From Burkholderia anthina (lineage in GTDB: Bacteria > Pseudomonadota > Gammaproteobacteria > Burkholderiales > Burkholderiaceae): a stretch of DNA of 64,000 nt. The notes below the pieces were generated by a model. It saw only the letters and a program-made list of their open reading frames with translations. It was not told the DNA's origin and made no database searches. Made by a program: the position numbers and the translations under genes. Position 1 is the stretch's first letter; each line of letters starts with the position of its first letter. Positions 26,700-34,921 of the stretch are shown piece by piece. The stretch is taken from assembly GCF_001547525.1 (NCBI RefSeq), contig NZ_LNJP01000003.1:930001-994000 (forward strand), given 5' to 3'.

Positions 26700-28232
26700 T
26701 CAGTCCGTGCCTTTCGCGCCGCCCTTGTCGGCGCGCGCGCCGTTCGTTTCGGCCGCGCCGACGATGCCGCGCTCGCGCGCCCAGACGATCGCCTCGGCGC
26801 GGCTGTGCACGTCGAGCTTCGCGTAAATCGTCGCGACGTGATTGCGCACGGTGTTCGGCGCCAGCCCGAGGCGGCCGGCGATCTCCTTGTCGGCGAGGCC
26901 GTGGCACAGCAGGTCGAACACGTCGCGCTCGCGTGCGGTCAGATCGGACAGTTGCGCCCCCGCATCGGGCGCGTTCGCGCGCCGCACGTTCGCGAGCTTC
27001 TCGATCAGCGTGCGGCTGAACCACGACGCGTCCTGCATCGCGGTCTCGATCGCATAGACGAGCTCCATCTCCGTGCGCTTGCGGTCGCTGATGTCCAGCA
27101 GCGCGACGAGCAGGCAGTCGCGCCCGTGAATCGCGACGGGATCGGCCGACACGACGCAATCGCGCACGTCGCCGTCGCGCGTGCGGATCTGCACGTCCAC
27201 GTTGCGCACGTGGCCGTCGCGCGCGAGCCGGCCTTCGATGCGCGACCACGCGCCGCGTTCGGCCCACAGCCCGATCTCGTCCGCGGATTTGCCGAGCAGG
27301 TCGGTCTGCGCGTGGCCCGTCATCGCGGCAAACGCATCGTTCACGTCGAGTAGCTCGAAACGGTCGGCCGTGACGATCGCGGTCGCGACCGGCGCCATCC
27401 GGAAGGCCGTCGCGAAGCGTTCCTCGCTTTGCATCAGCGCGCGCTCGGCCTGCTTGCGCGGCTCGAGATCCATGAACGTGAACAACATGCACGCCTCGCC
27501 GTTCATGTCGATCGGCTGCCCGGCGACGACCACCGCCTTGGTGCTGCCGTCGGCAAGTTTGAGCACGGCTTCCATCTGCGGGATGGTCGCGCCTTCGCCG
27601 AGCCGCTCGATCGCCAGCTCGCGCCGCTCGGCCTGGTCCAGCACGTCGACCTCGTACACCGAGCGGCCGAGCACGTCGTCGCGCGCGTGGCCCGTCATGT
27701 CGAGAAAGCCCTGGTTGACCTTCACGTAACGCAAGTCGTCGAGCCGGCAGATCACGGCCGGCGCCGGATTCGCGTTGAAGGTGCGCTCGAAGCGCTCCTC
27801 GGCGCTCGCCCATTCGGTCGCGTCGTGCAGCACCAGCGCGAGGCAGTCGGGTTCGCCGGCCGCGTTCGTCAGCACGAGGCTGCGGATGCGGTGCACCCAG
27901 CTCACCGACTCGTCGGCGGCCGATTCGACCTCGACCGTCACGTCGCTGAACTCCTCGCCGGCGATCACGCGATCCATCGGATAGTGCCCGTCGCGCACCG
28001 GATGGTTGTTCCGGTAGCGCAGCCGGAATCGCTCGCGGTATTCGGTGACGTCCGCGCCGAGCGCCTTAAGCTCGGTCACGCCGTGCATCGCGAGCGCGGC
28101 CTCGTTCGCCCAGACGATCCGCTGGTCCGGCTCGATCAGGATCACGCCCTCGGTGAGCCCCGCGATGATCTGGTGCAGCTGGCGCCGGTCGGTATGCGAC
28201 TTGAGCACCTGTTCGTCTACTGGTTCGTTCAT
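26700..28232 (-). CDS. Multi-PAS sensor regulator with LuxR-type DNA-binding domain
   Basis: Predicted 510 residues. Three PAS units can be seen: about 12-130 (IIAGLTEGVILIEPDQRIVW), 145-265 (FNANPAPAVICRLDDLRYV) and 275-390 (FRMAPVATAIVTADRFELL), each ending in a PAC-like segment. A helix leads to a LuxR/NarL HTH at about 435-500 (LTARERDVFDLLCHGLADKE, GLAPNTVRNHVATIYAKL). With no kinase or receiver domain it is a one-component sensor. ATG at 28232. It is divergent from a string of small stress genes and followed by CsbD copy 1; shared operator-like elements suggest it controls both sides. The PAS ligand is unknown. Confidence 0.88.
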   Translation of the reverse strand: MNEPVDEQVLKSHTDRRQLHQIIAGLTEGVILIEPDQRIVWANEAALAMHGVTELKALGADVTEYRERFRLRYRNNHPVRDGHYPMDRVIAGEEFSDVTVEVESAADESVSWVHRIRSLVLTNAAGEPDCLALVLHDATEWASAEERFERTFNANPAPAVICRLDDLRYVKVNQGFLDMTGHARDDVLGRSVYEVDVLDQAERRELAIERLGEGATIPQMEAVLKLADGSTKAVVVAGQPIDMNGEACMLFTFMDLEPRKQAERALMQSEERFATAFRMAPVATAIVTADRFELLDVNDAFAAMTGHAQTDLLGKSADEIGLWAERGAWSRIEGRLARDGHVRNVDVQIRTRDGDVRDCVVSADPVAIHGRDCLLVALLDISDRKRTEMELVYAIETAMQDASWFSRTLIEKLANVRRANAPDAGAQLSDLTARERDVFDLLCHGLADKEIAGRLGLAPNTVRNHVATIYAKLDVHSRAEAIVWARERGIVGAAETNGARADKGGAKGTD

Positions 28233-28360
28233 CGAATCGTCGTCCCTGTCGTCAACATGAGCGGTCAACATGCGCGCCGGCCGCGCGCCCGTGGCAGCGG
28301 CACATGCCAGCCGCCGCGTGCGGCGATGATCGTGTGCCGGGCAACGGCGCGACAGGCGCG

Positions 28361-28390
28361 GATGCACTACCCCGAATAGTACATTCGCAC
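28361..28390. promoter_or_regulatory. Second copy of the stress-module operator, in the divergent promoter region
   Basis: GATGCACT-N9-AGTACATTCGCAC matches the element at 26663-26693 with the same spacing. A further half-like match, GGTGCATCTGCC, lies at 28469-28480. The whole 28233-28630 intergenic region (398 bp) holds no gene and should contain promoters in both directions. Confidence 0.6.
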
Positions 28391-28630
28391 GCCGCCGCCG
28401 ATCGTGCGGTGCCCCGCCGAACGGGGCGGCACGGCCCGCGCGCCCGCCACACCGGGTTGCCCGGGTGGTGGTGCATCTGCCGTTCCCGCCCCTGTGTTCC
28501 GTCCCCCGGTGCAAACGCACTAGCCGACCCGGTGAATTTGCGCGATGTCCGCTCGCGTTCGCGTCGGTACGCTGGTACTGCATCGGCGCTCATGCGCTGC
28601 CCTTTCATACCGCAGAGGGAGGACATCAGG

Positions 28631-28795
28631 ATGAAATTGCATCAGACACCCGATCCGACGCGGCCCGAGCCGGCCCCGGACAATCCGCCCGAACCGGCGC
28701 CCGGCACCGATCCGCCGGTGCCGCTGCCGCCCGACGTGCCGCGCCCGGACATGCCGCCGCGCGAGCCCGGCTACGACACGCCGATCGCGCGCTAA
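28631..28795 (+). CDS. Proline-rich 54-residue protein
   Basis: Begins MKLHQTPDPTRPEPAPDNPP; about one third of the residues are proline, with acidic spacers, so it is likely disordered. GGGAGGACATCAGG directly before the ATG is a strong ribosome site of the same form as that of the next gene. First gene of the stress string, 87 bp ahead of the BON-domain gene. Function unknown. Confidence 0.7.
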   Translation: MKLHQTPDPTRPEPAPDNPPEPAPGTDPPVPLPPDVPRPDMPPREPGYDTPIAR

Positions 28796-28882
28796 GCCTC
28801 GCCATGCATGCGTAGGAACGCACGGGAACGCTCCGTGCTCGCCCACCGATTGATTCAACCCGCCAATCGAAGGAGGACATCA

Positions 28883-29233
28883 ATGAACAAGACCTCGCAC
28901 CTTTCGACCCTGCTCGCCGTCAGCGCGGCGTTCCTGCTTTCCGCGGCCCCGCTCACGAACGCGCATGCCCAGGCATCGTCGACCGACAGCGGCATGGCGA
29001 CCGAATCGAACCAGCCTGTCACCGACACGTGGATCACGACCAAGGTAAAGAGCGAACTCGCGACCACCAAGGGCGTGGAAAGCACTGACATCAGCGTGAA
29101 GACGGTGGACGGCGTCGTCACGCTGACGGGTGTGCTGCAGACGAAGACCGCCGTGAAGAAGGCCATCGCCGTCACCCGCGCGATCAAGGGCGTGAAGCAT
29201 GTCGACGCGTCCGGCCTGAAGGCCAAGGCCTGA
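28883..29233 (+). CDS. Exported BON-domain protein
   Basis: Predicted 116 residues. A Sec signal peptide ends near NAHA-QAS, and one BON domain covers about 47-115 (TWITTKVKSELATTKGVEST, VVTLTGVLQTKTAVKKAI, IKGVKHVDASG). BON domains of OsmY/DolP type act in the periplasm at membranes and are induced by osmotic or envelope stress. AAGGAGGACATCA precedes the ATG. Part of the small-gene string facing the PAS/LuxR regulator. Confidence 0.92.
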   Translation: MNKTSHLSTLLAVSAAFLLSAAPLTNAHAQASSTDSGMATESNQPVTDTWITTKVKSELATTKGVESTDISVKTVDGVVTLTGVLQTKTAVKKAIAVTRAIKGVKHVDASGLKAKA

Positions 29234-29286
29234 GCTACCCCGCGGCCGAGCGCCGCACTTTTCTCCCCTTACGAAAGGAGTACACG

Positions 29287-29484
29287 ATGAACGAGGACAA
29301 GATCCAGGGCCAGTGGAAGCAGCTCACCGGCAAGCTGAAGGCCAAGTGGGGCAAGCTGACCGACGACGATCTCGCGGTCGCGGAAGGCAATCGCGACTAT
29401 CTGGCCGGCAAGATCCAGGAGCGTTACGGGATCGCCCGCGACGAAGCCGAGAAGCAATTGAAGGAATTCGACCGCGAGCTGTAA
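29287..29484 (+). CDS. CsbD-family stress protein (copy 2)
   Basis: Predicted 65 residues of the longer CsbD type: MNEDKIQGQWKQLTGKLKAK, GKLTDDDLAVAEGNRDYLAG, and a C-terminal helix ending EFDREL. AAAGGAG lies 7 nt before the ATG. It differs clearly from copy 1 at 26369, so the two are paralogs rather than a recent duplication. Third gene of the string. Confidence 0.92.
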   Translation: MNEDKIQGQWKQLTGKLKAKWGKLTDDDLAVAEGNRDYLAGKIQERYGIARDEAEKQLKEFDREL

Positions 29485-29547
29485 CGCGCCAGTCGTCTCA
29501 CCCTGCCGCGACGCACGCCGCGTCGCGGCCACGAGGAGGACAACGAC

Positions 29548-29631
29548 ATGGGCAAATATCTGATCGCATGGCTGCTCGGCGTACCGATCGGGCTGCTGGT
29601 GCTGTTTTATCTGGTCACGCACCTGTTCTGA
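29548..29631 (+). CDS. 27-residue single-span membrane peptide
   Basis: Reads MGKYLIAWLLGVPIGLLVLF and ends YLVTHLF: nearly the whole chain is one hydrophobic segment with an N-terminal lysine. GAGGAGGACAACGAC is a very strong ribosome site with the same wording as the two genes upstream, and a terminator follows after 27 bp, so the small frame is well supported. Last gene of the stress string. Confidence 0.8.
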   Translation: MGKYLIAWLLGVPIGLLVLFYLVTHLF

Positions 29632-29658
29632 CGCACGCGACGCCCCGTCGACGCAAAC

Positions 29659-29697
29659 GGGCCGGCGGCTGAAACCAGCCGCCGGCCCTTCTGCTTT
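29659..29697 (+). terminator. Rho-independent terminator of the stress string
   Basis: GGGCCGGCGGCT-N6-AGCCGCCGGCCC, a perfect 12-bp stem followed by TTCTGCTTT. The opposing HglS-type gene ends 27 bp further on, and the stem may serve it too. Confidence 0.8.
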
Positions 29698-29723
29698 CCT
29701 CCGTGCCGCGCGACGCGAAGCGC

Positions 29724-30752
29724 TTACTTCGCCGCGTTCGCCGTCATCTTGAAGATGCCCTGCGCGTTGCCCGCGTCGAAGCGCAGGTCGGTCACCCAGC
29801 GACGCGACGCCTGGTCGAACGTGCGCTTGCGCGTGATGAACTCGTAGAACGAACCGGGCACGTTGCGCTTCACGGTGCCGCCGTCGCGCGTGCGGAACTC
29901 GCGCTCGACGGTATCCGCGCGATAGGCCGTCTGGAACACGCGGCCCGAGCGCGAGCGCTCGACTTCCGGCTTCATCGGCCGGCCCTTCGCCTTCTCGTCG
30001 TCGGACAGCTTGAACACGTCCGGGACGCGATCGGTTGCGTGATTGAACGCATTGCCCTCGGTCGCGATCCACGCCATTTCCGCCGATTCCATCAGCAGCG
30101 TCTCGTAGTCGAGTTCGTTCGGCACGTCGTGCTGACGCGCGAACGCGCCGACGATCTCCGGCAGCAGCGCGTGCGCGGCTTCCAGCGGCAGCCAGCCTTC
30201 GCGCTCGACCTCCCACAGCAGCGCGACGGCCGCCGGCGACAGCGGGTCGCGCGACGAGCTGACCACGTTCGTCACGGCCTGCTGGAATTCCTTCGAAAAG
30301 CGCTCCGGATGCAGTTCGCTGACGAAGAACTGCGCGATTTCGTCCGGCGCGTCTTCGTGCGCGTACGCGCGGCCCGTCATACCGAGCTTGTCGAGCGGGT
30401 AACGGCCGTTCAGCCGGAAGCCGAGCGGACGCAGGATACGCGTGAATGCGGCTTCGCCCGGCGGCAGCGCGCCCGTATGCGGCCAGCGCACCGTGCGCAG
30501 CGCGCCGTGGTCGAAATAGACGGAGCCGCCGCTTTCGATCGCGTCGGCCGTGTACGCGCGGCCGTTCGCCGAACGCTCGAGCAGCCCCTCGAACAGCGCC
30601 ATGTTCATCGCCTGCGCGATTTCCGCGCGGGTCACGACGCCGTCCTCCCATTCCTCGAGGATGGCCGGCATGTTCAGGGTCGAGAACAGGGCGTCGGTCT
30701 TCGCCTGTCCCAGCAGCTTCGTCAGCAAGCTGTCGATATTCGGATTGCGCAT
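29724..30752 (-). CDS. hglS: DUF1338 family protein, 2-oxoadipate dioxygenase/decarboxylase (HglS-type)
   Basis: Predicted 342 residues. The metal-binding His82 is in VYFDHGALRTV, and the conserved FFVSELHPERF, ESAEMAWIATEGNAFNHATDRV and VFQTAYRADTVERE segments match DUF1338. Characterised members convert 2-oxoadipate to D-2-hydroxyglutarate in the D-lysine route. The protein is shorter than the roughly 450-residue E. coli/Pseudomonas type and nearer the short form. ATG at 30752 follows GAGACGAGAATCCC. Divergent from a LysR gene, its probable regulator. Confidence 0.8.
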   Translation of the reverse strand: MRNPNIDSLLTKLLGQAKTDALFSTLNMPAILEEWEDGVVTRAEIAQAMNMALFEGLLERSANGRAYTADAIESGGSVYFDHGALRTVRWPHTGALPPGEAAFTRILRPLGFRLNGRYPLDKLGMTGRAYAHEDAPDEIAQFFVSELHPERFSKEFQQAVTNVVSSSRDPLSPAAVALLWEVEREGWLPLEAAHALLPEIVGAFARQHDVPNELDYETLLMESAEMAWIATEGNAFNHATDRVPDVFKLSDDEKAKGRPMKPEVERSRSGRVFQTAYRADTVEREFRTRDGGTVKRNVPGSFYEFITRKRTFDQASRRWVTDLRFDAGNAQGIFKMTANAAK

Positions 30753-30978
30753 CGGGATTCTCGTCTCGGGGGGACCCGCCGGCAAGCGCGCCGGCCACTC
30801 GTCGGCCGGCCGCCCACGGGCGCCTGACCTTGCATGGCAAGCATTATTCAAAGGGTTGCAGCGGCGCGTAAAGCGAGATTAAATTGATACGTGATGAGTT
30901 TTTGGAATTATCGATCGTCCTTCGCCGGCATTTCGCCCCGACGCCGGGCGGCTCCGTCCATCAGACAAAACGAGCATC

Positions 30979-31926
30979 ATGCGCAAATTCAAGATCCCCA
31001 ACATGGGTGCGCTCGTGGCCTTCGAAGCCGCCGCCCGCCATGAGAGCTTCACGCACGCGGCCAAGGAGCTGTTCCTGACCGAAAGCGCCGTGTCGCGGCA
31101 GATCGCGACACTGGAAGCGAGCCTCGGCGTGCGGCTGTTCGCGCGCGTGAAGCAGCGCGTCGTACTGACGCGCGCCGGCAAGCTGTACGGCACCCAGGTG
31201 CGGCGCGCGCTGGAGGCGCTCGACCGCGACACGCTGTCGATCATCGCGCACGGCAGCGGCGGCGGCTACCTGGAACTCGCGGTGCTGCCGACCTTCGCGT
31301 CGCACTGGCTGATCCCGCGCATCAAGAGCTTCTACGACCGCACGCCGGACGTGCGCGTGAACATGGGCAGCCGCACCGACCTGTTCTCGTTCGAGGACAC
31401 GCACTTCGAAGCCGCGATCCACTACGGCAAGCCGACCTGGCCCGGCACGTCGTCCGACTACCTGTTCGGCGAGGAAGTCGTGCCGATCTGCTCGCCCGCG
31501 CTGCTGAAGGGCCCCGTCGAGCGCGTCGAGGATCTGCTCGCGTATCCGCTGCTGCACTCGACGACGCGCCCCGGCGCGTGGGCGCAATGGTTCGAGACGC
31601 ACGGCGTCGAGGACATCCGCACGATGCAGGGCGTGCGCTACGAATTGCATACGATGCTGATCAGCGCGGCGGCGGCCGGGCTCGGCGTCGCGCTCGTGCC
31701 GAAATTCTTCGTCGAGGAACAGTTGCAGCAGCTCGGCCTCGTCGTGCCGTGCGATGCGGCCACCGTCGGCGATTCGGCGTACTACCTCGTGTATCCGACG
31801 GAGTTCAGCCACAGCAAGCCGCTGGAATCGTTTCGCGGGTGGCTGCTCGAACAGGCGAGCGCGTATGCGGCGCCCGAGCGCGACGCGCACGACGCCGGCG
31901 AGGCGGACGACGAGGACGTCGAGTAA
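30979..31926 (+). CDS. LysR-family transcriptional regulator
   Basis: Predicted 315 residues. HTH at about 8-62 (MGALVAFEAAARHESFTHAA, LTESAVSRQIATLEASL), with an effector domain from about 95. A C-terminal acidic tail (AGEADDEDVE) is unusual. Divergent from the HglS-type gene across 226 bp that include an AT-rich segment near 30880-30910, the likely site of both promoters. Control of lysine breakdown is inferred from position only. Confidence 0.85.
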   Translation: MRKFKIPNMGALVAFEAAARHESFTHAAKELFLTESAVSRQIATLEASLGVRLFARVKQRVVLTRAGKLYGTQVRRALEALDRDTLSIIAHGSGGGYLELAVLPTFASHWLIPRIKSFYDRTPDVRVNMGSRTDLFSFEDTHFEAAIHYGKPTWPGTSSDYLFGEEVVPICSPALLKGPVERVEDLLAYPLLHSTTRPGAWAQWFETHGVEDIRTMQGVRYELHTMLISAAAAGLGVALVPKFFVEEQLQQLGLVVPCDAATVGDSAYYLVYPTEFSHSKPLESFRGWLLEQASAYAAPERDAHDAGEADDEDVE

Positions 31927-31986
31927 GGGCGCCGCCGCGCCGGCGTCATGGCTCGGTGGCGCCGCAGGCGTGGCGCACCGCGTGCG

Positions 31987-34116
31987 TTACATGTGCCACT
32001 TCACCGTGGCGGTCAGCGTGCGCGGATCGCCCGGCATGTTGTACAGGTCCGCGTTGCCGTGCGCGGCGATGAAGTAGCGGCGATTGAACAGGTTGTCGAG
32101 CGTGAGCGTCACGTCGACCTTCTTGCTGCGATAGCCAGCGCCCAGGTTGAACACCGTGAACGACGGCAGCGTGACGAGATCGCTCGCCGACGTATAGCGC
32201 GCCGACTGGAACTGCATGCCGGCCGCCGCATAGAAGCCGTACGGCAGCTCGCGCTTGAGCCACAGGCTCGCGCTGTGGCGCGGCATCAGCCCCGGCGTGT
32301 TGCTCGACAGCGAGAGGCCGGCCGCCGTCGATTGGGCGGAACCGTCCACCGTGCCGTTCAGGTACGCGTAACCCGCATACACCGACCACTTCGGCGCGAT
32401 CTCGCCGGTGAAGCCGAGCTCCATCCCGCGCACGTGCTGCGTGCCGATCGGCAGCGCATAGCCGGGATTCGCCGGGTCGCCGATCTGCTGGTTGGTCTGG
32501 CGCATGTCGAACAGCGCGACACTGGCCGTCGCCTTGCCGCCGAGGTCGAAGCGCGAGCCGACTTCATACGCGGTGGTCTTCTGCGGCGCGAGCGCGGCGC
32601 CGTTCGAGAACGCGCCGGAACTGATCAGCGTGTCGGCCAGCGGCGAGAACGACTGGCTGAACGACCCGTACAGCGTGAGCCAGTCGAGCGGTTCGTAGAT
32701 CAGGCCGACACGCGGGCTCCACGCGTGATCGGTGCGGTCGAGATTGACGTTCGACGACGTGTAGTCGTGGCGGATCTGGTTCAGGTAGTCGAAGCGCAGG
32801 CCGGCGAGCACCTTCCAGTGTTCGGTCAGCGAGATCAGGTCCTGCGCGTACACGCCCGCGAGCCCGACGACGGTCGACGCGTTCGTCTTCGCACGCGCGC
32901 CGATCGGCACGCCGGGCAGGACGACCGGCTGCGGATTGAAGAGATCGTAGTTCGCGACCTTCGTCACGCTGTAGATCGTGTCGAACTTCTGCTGCTGCGA
33001 CAGCTCCAGCCCGTACAGCAACTCGTGGCGCATGCCGAACAGCGACGTCTTCTGCGTGAGCTCGAACAGCCCGTCGATGCCGTGGTCGGTGCGCTGGCGC
33101 GTCGACTGGTCGAGCGTGACGACCGGGTGCGCGGCGGTCTTGATCGGCTCGTACGTTACGTAGTTCTTCCGCTCGAGCGAGAAGTCGTACGCGCGGATCG
33201 CGCCGTGGAACGACAGCGAATCGTTGAAGCGGTGATCGAGCGATACCGTCGCGCTTTTCGCGGAGACGTCGTTGTACGAACTGTTCCCGCCGTCGGCCGA
33301 CCCGTAGTACGTGTTGATCGGCACGTCGACCGGCCGGCCGCGATACGCGGGAATCCCCTGGTCGGACGTGCGGCGGTCGTGCAGGTAGTCGAATTCGACG
33401 TTCAGCACCGTGTCGCTGTCGAGCTTGAACTGCGCGGACGGCGCGATCGCCTGCCGGTTGAGCTGGAATTTGTCGCGGAAGCTGTTCGAATTCTCGGCCG
33501 CGCCGGTCATGCGAAAGCGCGCCGCGTCGTTCGCGTTCCAGCCGAGGTCGAACTCGCCGCGCCGCTCGCCGCGCGTGCCGAGCGTCACGCCCACGTCGTT
33601 CACCGGGTTCGCCTGCGGCCGCTTCAGCACGCGGTTCACGATGCCGCCCGCCGAGCCGCGCCCGTACAGCACGGCCGCCGGCCCCTTCAGCACCTCCACG
33701 CGATCGACGTTCGACAGGTCGCGGTAGTAGAGCGCGTCGTCGCGAATGCCGTCGACGTACTGGTCCGTGATGCTGTTGAAGCCGCGGATCGTGATCTGGT
33801 CGCGCTGGCCGTCGCCGACCGAGAAGCCGACGCCCGGCACGTTGCGCAACGCGTCCTGCAGCGACGTCGCGTTCTGATCCTCGATCACCGCGTGCGGCAC
33901 GACGTTCACGGTCTGAGGCACGTCCATCAGCGACATGTCGGTCTTGGTCGCCGCACGCGAATGGCCGCCGTCGTACGACGCATGCTCGGCGGCCGCGTTG
34001 ACGGAAATCGCGGGCAGGGTCGCCCCGGCGTCGCTCGCCTGCGCGAACGAAGTGCGGGCGCCGGCCAGCGACGTGGCGATCAGAAGCGCATGGCACGCGC
34101 TCTTGTTGAGTTTCAT
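31987..34116 (-). CDS. TonB-dependent siderophore receptor
   Basis: Predicted 709 residues with signal peptide (cleavage near TSFA). The plug domain has VPQTVNVVPHAVIEDQNATS, VPGVGFSVGDGQRDQITIRG and VDRVEVLKGPAAVLYGRGSAG; the barrel ends in the C-terminal strand TLTATVKWHM with a near-terminal aromatic as needed for BAM assembly. The wording is that of the Fiu/catecholate-type family. No Shine-Dalgarno precedes the ATG at 34116. The leader contains a Fur-like promoter and an intrinsic-terminator hairpin. No siderophore synthesis genes lie nearby, so it probably takes up a foreign siderophore. Confidence 0.92.
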   Translation of the reverse strand: MKLNKSACHALLIATSLAGARTSFAQASDAGATLPAISVNAAAEHASYDGGHSRAATKTDMSLMDVPQTVNVVPHAVIEDQNATSLQDALRNVPGVGFSVGDGQRDQITIRGFNSITDQYVDGIRDDALYYRDLSNVDRVEVLKGPAAVLYGRGSAGGIVNRVLKRPQANPVNDVGVTLGTRGERRGEFDLGWNANDAARFRMTGAAENSNSFRDKFQLNRQAIAPSAQFKLDSDTVLNVEFDYLHDRRTSDQGIPAYRGRPVDVPINTYYGSADGGNSSYNDVSAKSATVSLDHRFNDSLSFHGAIRAYDFSLERKNYVTYEPIKTAAHPVVTLDQSTRQRTDHGIDGLFELTQKTSLFGMRHELLYGLELSQQQKFDTIYSVTKVANYDLFNPQPVVLPGVPIGARAKTNASTVVGLAGVYAQDLISLTEHWKVLAGLRFDYLNQIRHDYTSSNVNLDRTDHAWSPRVGLIYEPLDWLTLYGSFSQSFSPLADTLISSGAFSNGAALAPQKTTAYEVGSRFDLGGKATASVALFDMRQTNQQIGDPANPGYALPIGTQHVRGMELGFTGEIAPKWSVYAGYAYLNGTVDGSAQSTAAGLSLSSNTPGLMPRHSASLWLKRELPYGFYAAAGMQFQSARYTSASDLVTLPSFTVFNLGAGYRSKKVDVTLTLDNLFNRRYFIAAHGNADLYNMPGDPRTLTATVKWHM

Positions 34117-34179
34117 CGTGAACGTAGAGGTAGTGAAGAAAGCGACGAACGGGGCACGCCACCCGGCGCGCCCGGCACG

Positions 34180-34207
34180 AAAAAAGCCGTGACGTCCCGT
34201 CACGGCT
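34180..34207 (-). terminator. Intrinsic-terminator hairpin inside the TonB receptor leader
   Basis: AGCCGTGAC-N5-GTCACGGCT, a perfect 9-bp stem, is followed on the minus strand by six T. It lies between the predicted promoter (34222-34251) and the receptor start codon (34116), so it would act on the receptor's own transcript: a candidate attenuator. Confidence 0.6.
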
Positions 34208-34221
34208 CGTAATGCGGCGAA

Positions 34222-34251
34222 ATAATAAACGAGAATGATTCGTGTTTTTAA
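34222..34251 (-). promoter_or_regulatory. Fur-like promoter of the TonB receptor
   Basis: On the minus strand TTAAAA and TATTAT are 18 bp apart as -35/-10 hexamers. Between and over them lies AAACGAGAATGATTCGTGTTT, an imperfect palindrome resembling a Fur box. Iron repression of a siderophore receptor is the expected regulation. Confidence 0.6.
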
Positions 34252-34921
34252 TTAATTTACGGCATGTCGCCTGCCCGCAACGCGGACGCGGAGCGCGCTC
34301 TGCATTCCTGACGAATACCTTTCTGTTTCAGGCCGCCGAGCGGCTTGATTCGTAATGTAAACGAAAGAATTGAATCGATCGTCTCGTCTGGCGACGATCG
34401 GTAAAAGGCGGGATTCGGGATACGGCGATGGAGAAGCTGGAGAGGATCACGAAGGATCGAGACAAGCAGGCGCGACGGATTCAATCGTCCGGTGCGCGCC
34501 GGACCGGGCAACCCCGACCCGGCGCTCCGGGCAGCCGACCTCGTATCGGCGGCGCGGCGGATCTTCTTCTGTTCTTCACTGCGTCTGCTCTCAGGTTCAC
34601 TGCATTTTTTCCTCACCGCGTCGCGCCATTATCCGCTCAATTCGGCCGAAGTAAAACGTTTGCGATTGCACCCGCCTGGCTATACCGGCGATTCGGAAAC
34701 AATCTTTCGAAATACTTGCGGTAATTGCGACGTGATTCCCCGTTGTTGCATTCGTTGCGGCGTTCCTTTTAAATGGAACTGGTTCCATGCGCCGGATCGG
34801 CCACATTCGCGCGTGACGTGCAGCCGCGTGCGCGTCATGATGCCGATTCAGGATCGAGGATCATTCCGCTCAGGATTCGCATCGCCCGTCCTTCCCGGAC
34901 ACCCCGTCAAACGAGACCGTC
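34252..34921. other. Long AT-richer non-coding region with a perfect palindrome
   Basis: 670 bp without a supported gene. ATGGAAC-TG-GTTCCAT, a perfect 7-bp inverted repeat, lies at 34773-34788, about 135 bp before the aldehyde dehydrogenase ATG, and looks like an operator of a dimeric regulator. Short open frames on both strands show no protein-like pattern. Confidence 0.5.

Noticed and set aside
31948..34212. Long plus-strand open frame opposite the TonB receptor
   Set aside because: Shadow of the receptor gene; no domain pattern, no ribosome site, Arg/Val-biased sequence.
34257..34616. Open frame between the TonB receptor and the aldehyde dehydrogenase genes
   Set aside because: Low-complexity Arg/Ser composition, no start signals, lies in a promoter region.
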